DNA of 60,373 nt from a virus: positions 1 through 60,373 of the IMG/VR virus record IMGVR_UViG_3300018418_000019, one strand, 5' to 3'. The notes under the pieces were generated by a model. The model did no database searches. It saw only the letters and a list, made by a program, of their open reading frames with translations, and had not been told where the DNA came from. This document shows positions 23,106 through 29,651 of the stretch, one piece after another; position 1 is the first letter of the stretch, and every line of letters starts with the position of its first letter. The translations under genes were made by a program, and so were the position numbers.

Positions 23106-23289
23106 AACGTTCTGCGTCTCTCATAATTTTTGTGACTTGAATCATGAATCGGTTTGAGATTGCCTGTCCGTTGGTGTTGGACTGCTTCATCAGGTCTATC
23201 TTAATCTTGTGGTAGCGCACAATCTTGTCAAACAATCGCGCCTTGTCTTCGAGTGTCATGATGACCTCGTGTGGCAGTTGACCATTCAT
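23092..23289 (-). CDS. Hypothetical helical protein (65 aa)
   Basis: MNGQLPHEVIMTLEDKARLF start, mostly charged helices. It starts where the 358-residue gene stops, indicating coupling. No family recognised. Confidence 0.6.
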   Translation of the reverse strand: MNGQLPHEVIMTLEDKARLFDKIVRYHKIKIDLMKQSNTNGQAISNRFMIQVTKIMRDAERYGFL

Positions 23290-24365
23290 TACTGCTGATT
23301 TGTTTTAGTTAAACACTTGTTTATTTCAATTACAACGTCGTCAGGGATGCTGTTATTGCTCAGGAAGTGGTCGAGGTTGCGGGCCTGACTATTGTACTCC
23401 AAATCAGATTTCTCTACACTATTCTCTGCCTCAGCAAGCTTATCTCGGAGCGCCTTGAGACTCTTGCGTGAGCTCTCAGCGGACGCGCGAGAAAAGATGA
23501 GTCGCTGAATACGATTGTACATCTCTTTAGCGAGCATGAACGTCATCCCGCTACCCACAACCTTCCACAGAGAACCCAACTCGGATGCCTTTTTGTCAGG
23601 TACAACCTGAAGTGATTGGAACTCGGTGTACCCCCTGTACACAACAGAGAATTTCAGCTCTTCAACACTCATCGTCTTGTCCAAAATCTCCTTGAAGGTT
23701 TCGTCGGTGATGAACCACTTGTTGTATACTACCTTGTTGGAAGACAGTTGTCCACGCTCACGAAGATGCGTCAGCTCACGCTCGCACCGCTCCACATTGA
23801 GGTTGATGAGGTATGGGAATCCGAGGGCAATTTCCTTGAGTGAATCAGCATTTGTAACGTACTCGTAGTCGTCCACCTTCATTCCGAAGTTGTCACCGAG
23901 TTCACCCTTGAGGACTGCCAGCTGGAAGTATCCATCGAACTTAAGGACGTATGCGTTGCGGACGGGGCAGTTCAACACTCGTCGCACCCCCTGCGTGCCA
24001 ACGACATCGAACTTCTTGCCAAAGCTGTCAGCCAAGCGGTAGTCAGCGAGCGTCTTGTCAAGGCTGTCTTGAATAATGTCTGCAACCTCTTGGATATAAC
24101 GACGAAACCGCAAACCAACGTCAGTATTCATCAGCTTCTCTTGCCATTGCGCATCACGCGCGATACCATATGCCTCCTCTCCGATAATATCTCTTACCAT
24201 ATCATCTGCTTTGGAGCGGAACCTCCACCCGTTGTGCTCCTTGTAGCAGTACAGGTAGAACTTGTAGTCGTCAGACTGAATGTACTTGGTGGCTAGACGA
24301 TTGGCAGAGGGGAGCTTGTCGACAGCAACCTCGGCTTGTTTGATTTGTTCTTTTGTGTATTCCAT
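23289..24365 (-). CDS. Unrecognised early protein (358 aa) with C-terminal coiled coil
   Basis: Largest unassigned early protein. No signal peptide or membrane segment. Residues about 1-240 appear globular (NGWRFRSKADDMVRDIIGEE; VRRVLNCPVRNAYVLKFDGY). Residues about 275-330 are a charged coiled coil (SSRKSLKALRDKLAEAENSV). It is preceded by an early promoter module and followed by three small coupled genes before the ERF gene. I cannot name a family. Confidence 0.75.
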   Translation of the reverse strand: MEYTKEQIKQAEVAVDKLPSANRLATKYIQSDDYKFYLYCYKEHNGWRFRSKADDMVRDIIGEEAYGIARDAQWQEKLMNTDVGLRFRRYIQEVADIIQDSLDKTLADYRLADSFGKKFDVVGTQGVRRVLNCPVRNAYVLKFDGYFQLAVLKGELGDNFGMKVDDYEYVTNADSLKEIALGFPYLINLNVERCERELTHLRERGQLSSNKVVYNKWFITDETFKEILDKTMSVEELKFSVVYRGYTEFQSLQVVPDKKASELGSLWKVVGSGMTFMLAKEMYNRIQRLIFSRASAESSRKSLKALRDKLAEAENSVEKSDLEYNSQARNLDHFLSNNSIPDDVVIEINKCLTKTNQQ

Positions 24366-24393
24366 TGTGCGTTGTATTGTGTTCTGTTATTAG

Positions 24394-24419
24394 AACGGAT
24401 TAGTGTTTGGGATATTGTG
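24394..24419 (-). promoter_or_regulatory. Early promoter module A (CACAATAA-N14-CGTT type)
   Basis: Minus strand CACAATAT-N14-CGTT, 29 nt upstream of the ATG at 24365. It is accompanied by the palindrome GTTCTGTTATTAGAAC (24381-24396) and by two TTAA words 10 bp apart (24420 and 24430). One of eight copies with identical 14-nt spacing. Confidence 0.65.
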
Positions 24420-24429
24420 TTAACGGATG

Positions 24430-24597
24430 TTAAGACATCATCTCTGTTACTTTTACTCGGATGACCATGCTCGATGGTCTTCCATCGTTGAATACCATCC
24501 AAGTGCGTGCCTCATCCTTTCGGGTGAACAGGGGCGTGCCATCGTAGATTCGGTCGTCTATCTCGTTGTAGACAGTCCAGTAGGTGTCAGTCTTCAT
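24430..24597 (-). CDS. Small early protein (55 aa)
   Basis: MKTDTYWTVYNEIDDRIYDG start; overlaps the upstream gene end by 11 nt. A compact, probably beta-rich protein (TYWTVYNE, SSMVIRVKV) ending at the module A boundary. No family recognised. Confidence 0.55.
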   Translation of the reverse strand: MKTDTYWTVYNEIDDRIYDGTPLFTRKDEARTWMVFNDGRPSSMVIRVKVTEMMS

Positions 24598-24832
24598 CGC
24601 TCACGGTTTGAAATTCAACGCCATCGAGCTGATTCTCTGCCTCCGACACGACCTCATCGAGGCACTCTACGAAGTATCGTAGTTCGGTCAGCATATCCTC
24701 GGTGGACATTACACGGACGCAGTTCTTAATCTCATAGAACAGGTGGCCGAATTCATCGACAACACGGGCTGTCTCTCGGAGAGATGGGGCGCAGTCCCAT
24801 CCGTCCTCTGTTGTTTTCTTGATAGTACTCAT
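24587..24832 (-). CDS. Small acidic early protein (81 aa)
   Basis: MSTIKKTTEDGWDCAPSLRE start, then an acidic helical C-terminus (YFVECLDEVVSEAENQL). ATGA coupling with the preceding gene. No family recognised. Confidence 0.6.
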   Translation of the reverse strand: MSTIKKTTEDGWDCAPSLRETARVVDEFGHLFYEIKNCVRVMSTEDMLTELRYFVECLDEVVSEAENQLDGVEFQTVSDED

Positions 24833-25020
24833 TGTTCTGAAAGGTTTAATTTCGTTTTATTGCAGAGGTAGTTAAGGTCTGTGCATAGGTCGTGTAGTGC
24901 CTGACGTGGGTCAAAGTTGGGGTTGTCACGCTGACACTCTTGGTAGTACTGCATGATTTTCAAGAACTGACCACCGCATGCGGCCAACTCAATCATGGTT
25001 GCTGTATCTGACTTAGGCAT
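24829..25020 (-). CDS. Small early protein (63 aa)
   Basis: MPKSDTATMIELAACGGQFL start, helical, three Cys. The leader (CCCCAATACACAATG) resembles the shared early leader but lacks the bipartite promoter box, so it is read from an upstream promoter. No family recognised. Confidence 0.6.
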   Translation of the reverse strand: MPKSDTATMIELAACGGQFLKIMQYYQECQRDNPNFDPRQALHDLCTDLNYLCNKTKLNLSEQ

Positions 25021-25041
25021 TGTGTATTGGGGTTAGGGGGT

Positions 25042-25218
25042 TTATCTTTCTTCGGTGTAGATGACTTCCATCCACGCTCTGTACGAACCTGCGTCTCTGA
25101 TGTCCGAGATGGCTGTTTGAAGGGCGCTGATAACCTCATCTGTTGGGATGTCGGACTTGTCGTCGTGGTGTACGTGCGTAACCAATTCTAACGTGCTGAT
25201 GTACTTGGGTCGGGGCAT
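25042..25218 (-). CDS. Small early protein (58 aa)
   Basis: MPRPKYISTLELVTHVHHDD start with a His-rich patch (THVHHDD), ending EVIYTEER. It follows the shared AAACCCTTAAACCCAATACACTATG-type leader and early promoter module J. No family recognised. Confidence 0.55.
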   Translation of the reverse strand: MPRPKYISTLELVTHVHHDDKSDIPTDEVISALQTAISDIRDAGSYRAWMEVIYTEER

Positions 25219-25250
25219 AGTGTATTGGGTTTAAGGGTTTCTACTTATTC

Positions 25251-25276
25251 AACGTGGGAGGTGTCAGTTTATTGTT
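25251..25276 (-). promoter_or_regulatory. Early promoter module J
   Basis: Minus strand AACAATAA-N14-CGTT located 33 nt upstream of the ATG at 25218. The upstream box overlaps the end of the preceding 54-codon gene. Confidence 0.6.
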
Positions 25277-25428
25277 TTGCCTTCGTAGTTGTCAGAGATT
25301 ACTGAGTGCTCTGCTCGCAAGGCGAGTTCTCGTGCCTCTTCGAGGCTGTTGGTGCCGATGCACTGGTCTGGTGCTTCGCCTCCGTGGTACAGGTACACTG
25401 CGTACCTCATGTATTGATGCTCTTTCAT
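25264..25428 (-). CDS. Small early protein (54 aa)
   Basis: MKEHQYMRYAVYLYHGGEAP start. Compact pattern of strand, Glu/Ala-rich helix (SLEEARELALRAEHSV), strand, like small phage-encoded regulators. Preceded by module B. No family recognised. Confidence 0.6.
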   Translation of the reverse strand: MKEHQYMRYAVYLYHGGEAPDQCIGTNSLEEARELALRAEHSVISDNYEGKTIN

Positions 25429-25459
25429 TGCGCTTGTGTTTAAGGGTTTCTAGTATTAG

Positions 25460-25485
25460 AACGTATGTGTTCTCGGTTTATTGTG
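25460..25485 (-). promoter_or_regulatory. Early promoter module B
   Basis: Minus strand CACAATAA-N14-CGTT, 32 nt upstream of the ATG at 25428. It carries the palindrome TTCTA-GTAT-TAGAA (25448-25461) and an AGAAC...GTTCT pair that shares one arm with it. Confidence 0.65.
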
Positions 25486-25495
25486 TGAATGAATG

Positions 25496-25711
25496 TTAAA
25501 TTCCTAGTTCGTACTTCATGTCAGGGATATCCACAAAGTCTGCCCAAATGGACGCGATGGAGCGTGCTACAAAGTCTGCGAACTCGTCACCCCTATCACC
25601 GAGCTCACGATAGTGTGCGTATACGTCGGGTACAACGGATTCGTGGAGCAGGTTGCACGTATCAATGGCAAGCTGTCGGCCACGGATTACTTCTTTGATG
25701 GTCAGGCTCAT
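25496..25711 (-). CDS. Small early protein (71 aa)
   Basis: MSLTIKEVIRGRQLAIDTCN start, helical. ATGA overlap with the upstream gene. No family recognised. Confidence 0.6.
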   Translation of the reverse strand: MSLTIKEVIRGRQLAIDTCNLLHESVVPDVYAHYRELGDRGDEFADFVARSIASIWADFVDIPDMKYELGI

Positions 25712-25932
25712 ACGTAGTCAAGATTGCAGGTGATGTCACCTTGGTTGTTGAGGTATCCTTGGAGGACGAGGTTACGTGCGCCACGTCCGTAGCTTCCTTG
25801 GAGTTGATTCACGAGGCCCGTCTTGATGAGGTTGGAGAACAACACGATGGTGTCTGCGTTGCTCAACTCACCTGACTCAAAGGCCACGATGGTGGTGACG
25901 AGGTCACCTTTGGTCTGCTTTCTCTTATTCAT
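25708..25932 (-). CDS. Small conserved phage protein, DUF7417-like
   Basis: 74 residues. The core VAFESGELSNADTIVLFSNL, then GLVNQLQGSYGR and a C-terminal GYL/GxI segment resemble a small family widespread in phage early regions. I recall it as DUF7417, without a known function. Coupled to the following gene by ATGA. Confidence 0.6.
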   Translation of the reverse strand: MNKRKQTKGDLVTTIVAFESGELSNADTIVLFSNLIKTGLVNQLQGSYGRGARNLVLQGYLNNQGDITCNLDYV

Positions 25933-26185
25933 TGTCTTCGATTTGTGTTTGTGATTCCTCGATGATTCGGAGTATGTCTCCGAGGTTGTGAAACGGAACG
26001 CTGTCCCCTATCACGTCAGTTATCTTTCCCTTGTGGTGCTTGACGAGAGCCATCTCCTGCATCCCGTCACAAATCTCGACCAAGGATATCGCCAAGCTGT
26101 CAGACAGGTGCAGTTTTATTTGGCCGCGTTGCGTACCCACAAGGTGGGTCAGGACAACACCAATGCTGTGTGGGTCAAAGGTCAT
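25925..26185 (-). CDS. Small early protein (86 aa)
   Basis: MTFDPHSIGVVLTHLVGTQR start, mixed alpha/beta, acidic C-terminus (ESQTQIEDNE). Coupled by ATGA to the upstream 48-codon gene and overlapping the next by 8 nt. No family recognised. Confidence 0.6.
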   Translation of the reverse strand: MTFDPHSIGVVLTHLVGTQRGQIKLHLSDSLAISLVEICDGMQEMALVKHHKGKITDVIGDSVPFHNLGDILRIIEESQTQIEDNE

Positions 26186-26328
26186 GACTTGTTCTTTGAG
26201 AGGTTGAACGTGGATGGCTTGGCGGTCTTGGACAACTGCTCCGCGAGAGACTTGTTGTGTGCCTTGATAGCCGCGTCCTGCATCTTGGCGAGGTCAACGA
26301 CGATGTTGAAGATGTCTTTGCTGTTCAT
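26182..26328 (-). CDS. Small early protein (48 aa)
   Basis: MNSKDIFNIVVDLAKMQDAA start, amphipathic helix with a basic Ser/Lys tail (NLSKNKS). First gene behind promoter module C. ATGA with the next gene. No family recognised. Confidence 0.55.
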   Translation of the reverse strand: MNSKDIFNIVVDLAKMQDAAIKAHNKSLAEQLSKTAKPSTFNLSKNKS

Positions 26329-26360
26329 AGCGTATTGTGTTTAAGGGTTTCTAGTAGTAG

Positions 26361-26386
26361 AACGCTATCGTTCTTGAGTTATTGTG
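26361..26386 (-). promoter_or_regulatory. Early promoter module C
   Basis: Minus strand CACAATAA-N14-CGTT, 33 nt upstream of the ATG at 26328. Two overlapping inverted repeats, AGAACG-CTAT-CGTTCT (26359-26374) and TTCTA-GTAG-TAGAA (26349-26362), share an arm and so cannot form together. Confidence 0.65.
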
Positions 26387-26405
26387 TCTGAATTGTAAAA
26401 AAGTG

Positions 26406-26651
26406 TTAACGCTTTGGTCTTCCGTATAGACGTTCGAGCATCAGGAACTCACGTCCCAACCACCCCTTGGATGGAGGTCTCCCGTCCTCGTAGTGAACGA
26501 TGTTCTTCCACACCTGAACGAAAGGATAGGCATCTTTCGGGTCTCCCTGCGCAATGTGCTTGTGGATGGCAGAGCACGCGCTGTCGTAGCTTGTGTAGAG
26601 TCCGAGCACCTCGTCTCCGTCCTCAATCAAGAATACATGGTTGTATGGCAT
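26406..26651 (-). CDS. Small early protein (81 aa)
   Basis: The ATG at 26651 is chosen because it forms TGATG with the upstream stop; a GTG one codon earlier also exists. The sequence begins MPYNHVFLIEDGDEVLGLYT, then an Ala/His helix, and ends in a basic tail (YGRPKR). The plan (strand, helix, strand) resembles other small early proteins here. No family recognised. Confidence 0.6.
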   Translation of the reverse strand: MPYNHVFLIEDGDEVLGLYTSYDSACSAIHKHIAQGDPKDAYPFVQVWKNIVHYEDGRPPSKGWLGREFLMLERLYGRPKR

Positions 26652-26815
26652 CACTTCTTCTTTTCTTGTTGTAAAAATTCTCGAATCCGCACAGGGTCAA
26701 TCGTTCCGTACTGCTTCATCAATCTTGCTTCGCGCTCTCGTCGAGCCGCGTCAACCTGAACCTGAAGGTTCGTTGATAGGGTTGTCCCCTTTGGGTATCT
26801 ATCCCATATGTTCAT
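26651..26815 (-). CDS. Small basic early protein (54 aa)
   Basis: The ATG at 26815 follows the shared TTAAACCCAATACACATG leader; the longer in-frame extension upstream is out of frame with the real gene there and is rejected. The sequence begins MNIWDRYPKGTTLSTNLQVQ, with a charged helix and a poly-basic end (QQEKKK). No family recognised. Confidence 0.55.
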   Translation of the reverse strand: MNIWDRYPKGTTLSTNLQVQVDAARREREARLMKQYGTIDPVRIREFLQQEKKK

Positions 26816-26834
26816 GTGTATTGGGTTTAAGGGT

Positions 26835-27125
26835 TTAGTATTCTCCGTAAAAGTATTCGATAGTCCCGTCCATGTTGACCAATCCTCGACGCGGTGCGTC
26901 GTCGGGGTCCACAGCGATTCCGAATTGCGTGTCCTCCTGCGCCATCTTCTTTGCCTCCATGAGGAGTTGGACACAGGCATCGCGGAGTTCGCTATCGGCC
27001 ATCTGACGGATGTGGTAGCAGAAATCGTTGACCATGACGTGGGTGGTGTCGCCCATCGTGCTGATGTGCTTGGTGTAGCCATCGCTCGTGACGATGGTCT
27101 TGCTAATTTTTGGGAGCATGCTCAT
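26835..27125 (-). CDS. Small early protein (96 aa)
   Basis: MSMLPKISKTIVTSDGYTKH start, mixed alpha/beta, C-terminus GTIEYFYGEY. Uses the shared early leader but has no own bipartite box, so it is probably co-transcribed from module D. No family recognised. Confidence 0.65.
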   Translation of the reverse strand: MSMLPKISKTIVTSDGYTKHISTMGDTTHVMVNDFCYHIRQMADSELRDACVQLLMEAKKMAQEDTQFGIAVDPDDAPRRGLVNMDGTIEYFYGEY

Positions 27126-27156
27126 TGCATTGGGTTTAAGGGGTTTGTAGTTAGTC

Positions 27157-27219
27157 TTACTTGGTGCCGCCGCTCTCGCTCTTGATGCAGTAGCGTTTAG
27201 TGAACCAGTAGTTGCTCAT
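27157..27219 (-). CDS. Tiny early ORF (20 aa)
   Basis: Encodes MSNYWFTKRYCIKSESGGTK. The support is positional: it is the first start codon behind module D, has the standard early leader and is followed at normal distance by the next gene. It could be a leader peptide. Confidence 0.35.
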   Translation of the reverse strand: MSNYWFTKRYCIKSESGGTK

Positions 27220-27251
27220 AGTGTGTTGTGTTTAAGGGTTTCTAGTACTAT

Positions 27252-27277
27252 AACGTGGTGGGGAGAACCTTATTGCC
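27252..27277 (-). promoter_or_regulatory. Early promoter module D with nested hairpin
   Basis: Minus strand GGCAATAA-N14-CGTT, 33 nt upstream of the ATG at 27219. A GGGGAG...CTCCCC hairpin (27260-27283) overlaps it directly after the ArdC stop, and TTAA words lie 10 bp apart at 27289 and 27299. The outer box differs from consensus only where the hairpin overlaps. Confidence 0.55.
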
Positions 27278-27297
27278 CTCCCCGTTGTTAACGAACG

Positions 27298-28188
27298 TTA
27301 ATCTCCGAGGATGCAGTCGACAGCTTTCATGGCCTGTGTGCATGCGCTCACGAGGAACTTCTTGTCGTTGCCAATCTTGCTAATCCATCCATTGATGTAG
27401 GCCTGTGAGTTCGTGTGGTCAGACTTGGGTTGGATGCCCACGATACCTGTCAGGAACTGCGCACCAACCTCTGCCACCAACTCCTCCTTGCTGTAGTCCT
27501 CGTCACCGAACGAGTTCATGTCCACCAAGGTCTTGCGGTTCAACAGCGTCTCGTGACCTGTGCTGTGCGTCAACTCGTGGAAGAGCACCTTGTAGTAGTC
27601 GTCAGGTGACACGAAGGACTCCATCTTCGGCATCTGCACATGGTGCTTCGCAGGCATGTAGTAGGCGCGGTCTCCTCCCTGCTTCAGGGTTGGACGTCCG
27701 TTGAACTGCTCGTAGATGGCCTCGGCTCGCTCGATAGGCGTTCCATCGTTTCCTGCCTCGACAGACTTCCGCAATGGCTCGATGTCGTCGCATTGGGCAA
27801 TGTTGAACACGTTGTAGGAGCGCAGGGAGAACAGCTTCTCGTAGGGCATGCCCACAGGAATCTCAGACTCCTTCTTGTACAGCTTGCCGTCCTCTCCCTT
27901 GAAGAAGATGTTCCAAAAGATGACCAAGGCAGACTTCTCTCCCTTGCGCACCTGACCACCAAGCTTCTCTGCCTGCTTGTAGGTCAGCCATTCGTTGTGC
28001 TCGTATCCTTTCTCCTCCATCTCTGCGAAGAGGAAGAACACGTTCATGCCCTTGTACGGACGGCCCGTCACTCGGTTGATAGGCGACAGCCCACCGCTAC
28101 CTTCCCATGGTCGGAACCATGCCATGCCTTTGGCCTTCAATCCATCGAGCACGCGCTCGGTCACCTTGTCATATACGTCTTGCTTCAT
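27298..28188 (-). CDS. ardC: ArdC-type antirestriction protein
   Basis: 296 residues from the ATG at 28188, which overlaps the stop of the small gene before it (ATGA); a longer frame upstream is rejected. Residues about 1-125 match the ArdC N-terminal ssDNA-binding domain (AWFRPWEGSGGLSPINRVTG, YKGMNVFFL, GGQVRKGEKSALVIFW). Residues about 150-290 are the zincin-like peptidase domain with HELTH at 204-208 and a downstream Glu (SKEELVAEVGAQFL). Proteins of this family protect incoming single-stranded or phage DNA from host restriction enzymes. Its early position fits rapid deployment after injection. Confidence 0.88.
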   Translation of the reverse strand: MKQDVYDKVTERVLDGLKAKGMAWFRPWEGSGGLSPINRVTGRPYKGMNVFFLFAEMEEKGYEHNEWLTYKQAEKLGGQVRKGEKSALVIFWNIFFKGEDGKLYKKESEIPVGMPYEKLFSLRSYNVFNIAQCDDIEPLRKSVEAGNDGTPIERAEAIYEQFNGRPTLKQGGDRAYYMPAKHHVQMPKMESFVSPDDYYKVLFHELTHSTGHETLLNRKTLVDMNSFGDEDYSKEELVAEVGAQFLTGIVGIQPKSDHTNSQAYINGWISKIGNDKKFLVSACTQAMKAVDCILGD

Positions 28189-28307
28189 TGTGTTTGAGTT
28201 TCTAGGTAGTCTAACGTCATGTTGAGTCCGATTCGTATGCAGGAGAGCACCAAACTCCAACCTGCGTACATGCCCAAGATGTGGGCGAAGATGTCCATGC
28301 TAGTCAT
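28185..28307 (-). CDS. Small membrane protein coupled to ArdC (40 aa)
   Basis: The start overlaps the previous stop (TGATG) and the end overlaps the ArdC start (ATGA). It begins MTSMDIFAHILGMYAGWSLV and continues as one hydrophobic helix (to IRIGL), with an acidic tail. Translational coupling on both sides argues it is real. No family recognised. Confidence 0.55.
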   Translation of the reverse strand: MTSMDIFAHILGMYAGWSLVLSCIRIGLNMTLDYLETQTQ

Positions 28308-28597
28308 CACCCTTCGATTCGTGCCTTGTAGTCGTTGTACAGGTCAGTCAGCATGTCGATGCATGTCTCCTTAGCTCCTCCATTCGGGTTGGGGACGAAC
28401 CCGTCCTGCACGTTGCAGATGAATCGAGCCATGGACTTGACAGCGCTTGGGCGAACTCCCGCCACGAAGTTCAGCATGGGCAGGAACTTGCTTGGGTTGC
28501 CGAGGTAGGAGTTCACGATGAGAACTGCGCTACCAACAGGTTGGGCGGAGATGCGAGCATTGCGCTCGTTGCGGATGTTTGCTTGCTCTTGGGTCAT
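28307..28597 (-). CDS. Small early protein (96 aa)
   Basis: MTQEQANIRNERNARISAQP start, then a hydrophobic stretch (GSAVLIVNSYL) and a helical C-terminus. First gene of the ArdC unit behind module F. No family recognised. Confidence 0.65.
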   Translation of the reverse strand: MTQEQANIRNERNARISAQPVGSAVLIVNSYLGNPSKFLPMLNFVAGVRPSAVKSMARFICNVQDGFVPNPNGGAKETCIDMLTDLYNDYKARIEG

Positions 28598-28613
28598 TGT
28601 GGTTGGGGTTTGT

Positions 28614-28635
28614 GGGGAGACGGAGTTGCCTCCCC
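28614..28635. terminator. GGGGAG/CTCCCC hairpin between early genes
   Basis: Inverted repeat GGGGAG-N10-CTCCCC in the leader between module F and the 28597 start codon. There is no U-tract on the minus strand. It could be an attenuator or an RNA stability element; a similar hairpin follows ArdC. Confidence 0.35.
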
Positions 28636-28648
28636 TTGTTGATAGTGT

Positions 28649-28674
28649 AACGTTGTCGGTCTCGGGTTATTGTG
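28649..28674 (-). promoter_or_regulatory. Early promoter module F
   Basis: Minus strand CACAATAA-N14-CGTT, 52 nt upstream of the ATG at 28597. The upstream box includes the TAA stop of the preceding gene. Confidence 0.6.
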
Positions 28675-28984
28675 CCTTGGCTCTCTCGACCATGTCCTCC
28701 AAGTGAGATGCCTCCTTTCTGGCTGTGGCGTACATGCGCTTCATGCGCTCGCACTCTGCGCGTTCGATAGCCAACTGCTCGGCCATGGTGCGAACCAAGT
28801 TCTGCAACTCGGTTGCTACTTCCTTGATGCTTCTCTGCGTCATGCGCTGAACGTCAGCGATGGTGCAAACGCCATCCTCGTAGCGTTGTTCGTTGCCAAT
28901 TACGTTGGCCATGTTGCGCAAACGTTGCGCTGAAACGCCTGCCTTCTCGTTGCAGATGTCGATGTACTTTTGCATTTCGCTCAT
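28667..28984 (-). CDS. First early protein (105 aa), helical
   Basis: Starts at the ATG at 28984 (MSEMQKYIDICNEKAGVSAQ); a frame extending into the hub is rejected. Predominantly helical, with a coiled-coil C-terminus (EQLAIERAECERMKRMYATA, ASHLEDMVERAKAQ). It is the first gene leftward from the divergent hub and thus probably the earliest expressed. No family recognised. Confidence 0.7.
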   Translation of the reverse strand: MSEMQKYIDICNEKAGVSAQRLRNMANVIGNEQRYEDGVCTIADVQRMTQRSIKEVATELQNLVRTMAEQLAIERAECERMKRMYATARKEASHLEDMVERAKAQ

Positions 28985-29040
28985 AATGAGTAAGTTATGT
29001 GGTTTGTGGCTAGGAATCAGCTCCCGCCTTCTGATACCTA

Positions 29041-29066
29041 TACGTTCTCGTGCTTGGTTTGTTGTG
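29041..29066 (-). promoter_or_regulatory. Early promoter module H
   Basis: Minus strand CACAACAA-N14-CGTA, 57 nt upstream of the ATG at 28984. The most diverged copy of the early element, at the head of the early block. Confidence 0.45.
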
Positions 29067-29361
29067 TGCCAAATGCAAAAAAAAGCCAACGTGTCTCGTG
29101 CCCCACGTTTGGGGTTTTCCCCTAGACAAGTGAATTGGGGTGAGGGATTGTGCCTGTGGCCTGTGGGTCTCGTCTCTCGTTCGGTTGTTCGGGCTGTGTT
29201 GTGTGTGCCTGCAGGAAAGCCAAAAGGCAAAGTCAAAACCTGAAATCCAAAAGCAGGAATCGAAGACCCCCTGGGGTTCGGGATTCGGTTTCGGTTCGGG
29301 TTGCCGCTGCATCCTGTATACGTATAATCCCCTGGGTGCGTGGAGCTGACCCATTTTCACG

Positions 29362-29369
29362 TAGCTTTG
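29362..29369 (+). promoter_or_regulatory. TAGCTTTG promoter box
   Basis: Matches TAnnTTTG, 22 nt before a 24-codon ORF. No good TTG at -33. Possible minor rightward promoter in the hub. Confidence 0.3.
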
Positions 29370-29391
29370 CATAAAAATTATACGCCCTAAT

Positions 29392-29466
29392 ATGTGTTAC
29401 GCTCTTCTTGCTGTCACCCTTCTTGCCATTGTATTGCATCACCTGTATCCCAACAAGAACTACTAG
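29392..29466 (+). CDS. Possible tiny hydrophobic peptide (24 aa)
   Basis: Encodes MCYALLAVTLLAIVLHHLYP plus a short polar tail. It resembles a single membrane helix or a signal peptide without cargo. It lies in the hub downstream of a TAGCTTTG box. Evidence is weak. Confidence 0.25.
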   Translation: MCYALLAVTLLAIVLHHLYPNKNY

Positions 29467-29467
29467 T

Positions 29468-29487
29468 CGTTAACACTCGTTAACACT
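29468..29487 (+). repeat. Tandem 10-bp repeat CGTTAACACT x2
   Basis: Two exact copies in direct tandem, each containing the palindrome GTTAAC, placed 11 bp upstream of the -33 TTG of the late promoter. The 10-bp period puts both on the same DNA face, as expected for an operator. Similar TTAA pairs 10 bp apart occur beside early modules A and D. Confidence 0.6.
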
Positions 29488-29497
29488 TATAGAGTAC

Positions 29498-29528
29498 TTG
29501 ACTTTTCAAAAAAAAAGTAGTACCTTTG
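29498..29528 (+). promoter_or_regulatory. Strong Bacteroidota-type promoter (TTG-N20-TACCTTTG)
   Basis: TTG at 29498-29500, a 20-nt A-rich spacer and TACCTTTG at 29521-29528 match the Bacteroidota sigma consensus at both boxes. It fires rightward into the late block from the divergent hub. Confidence 0.75.
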
Positions 29529-29651
29529 CTACATCCTTGAGCGGCAGTCTTAGGGTTACGGACCTTGGGGGTCCTCACCCAGTCAGACTTTTGGGACCAT
29601 ACAGGATACCAAGTCCGCTTAAAGAAAAAAGTATCAAGGGTTAGCTGTATC

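Larger units (their letters stand above)
28985..29651. other. Divergent intergenic hub, candidate origin/control region
   Basis: About 670 nt between leftward early and rightward late genes, the longest such gap in the window. It holds early module H, a CCCCA-CGTT-TGGGG hairpin followed by TTTT (about 29101-29118), a run of GGTTCGG-like units (29275-29303), the palindrome TATACGTATA (29317-29326), a TAGCTTTG box, a tandem CGTTAACACT repeat and a strong TTG-N20-TACCTTTG promoter. A role as replication origin is inferred from position and repeats only. Confidence 0.45.

Noticed and set aside
26816-27082. N-terminal extension of the 54-aa gene at 26651-26815
   Set aside because: Runs out of frame through the well-supported 96-aa gene and is Arg/Ser/Thr-rich; the ATG at 26815 has the standard early leader.
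28985-29236. N-terminal extension of the first early gene into the hub
   Set aside because: Pro/Arg/Thr-rich nonsense composition across promoter-like DNA; the ATG at 28984 is better.
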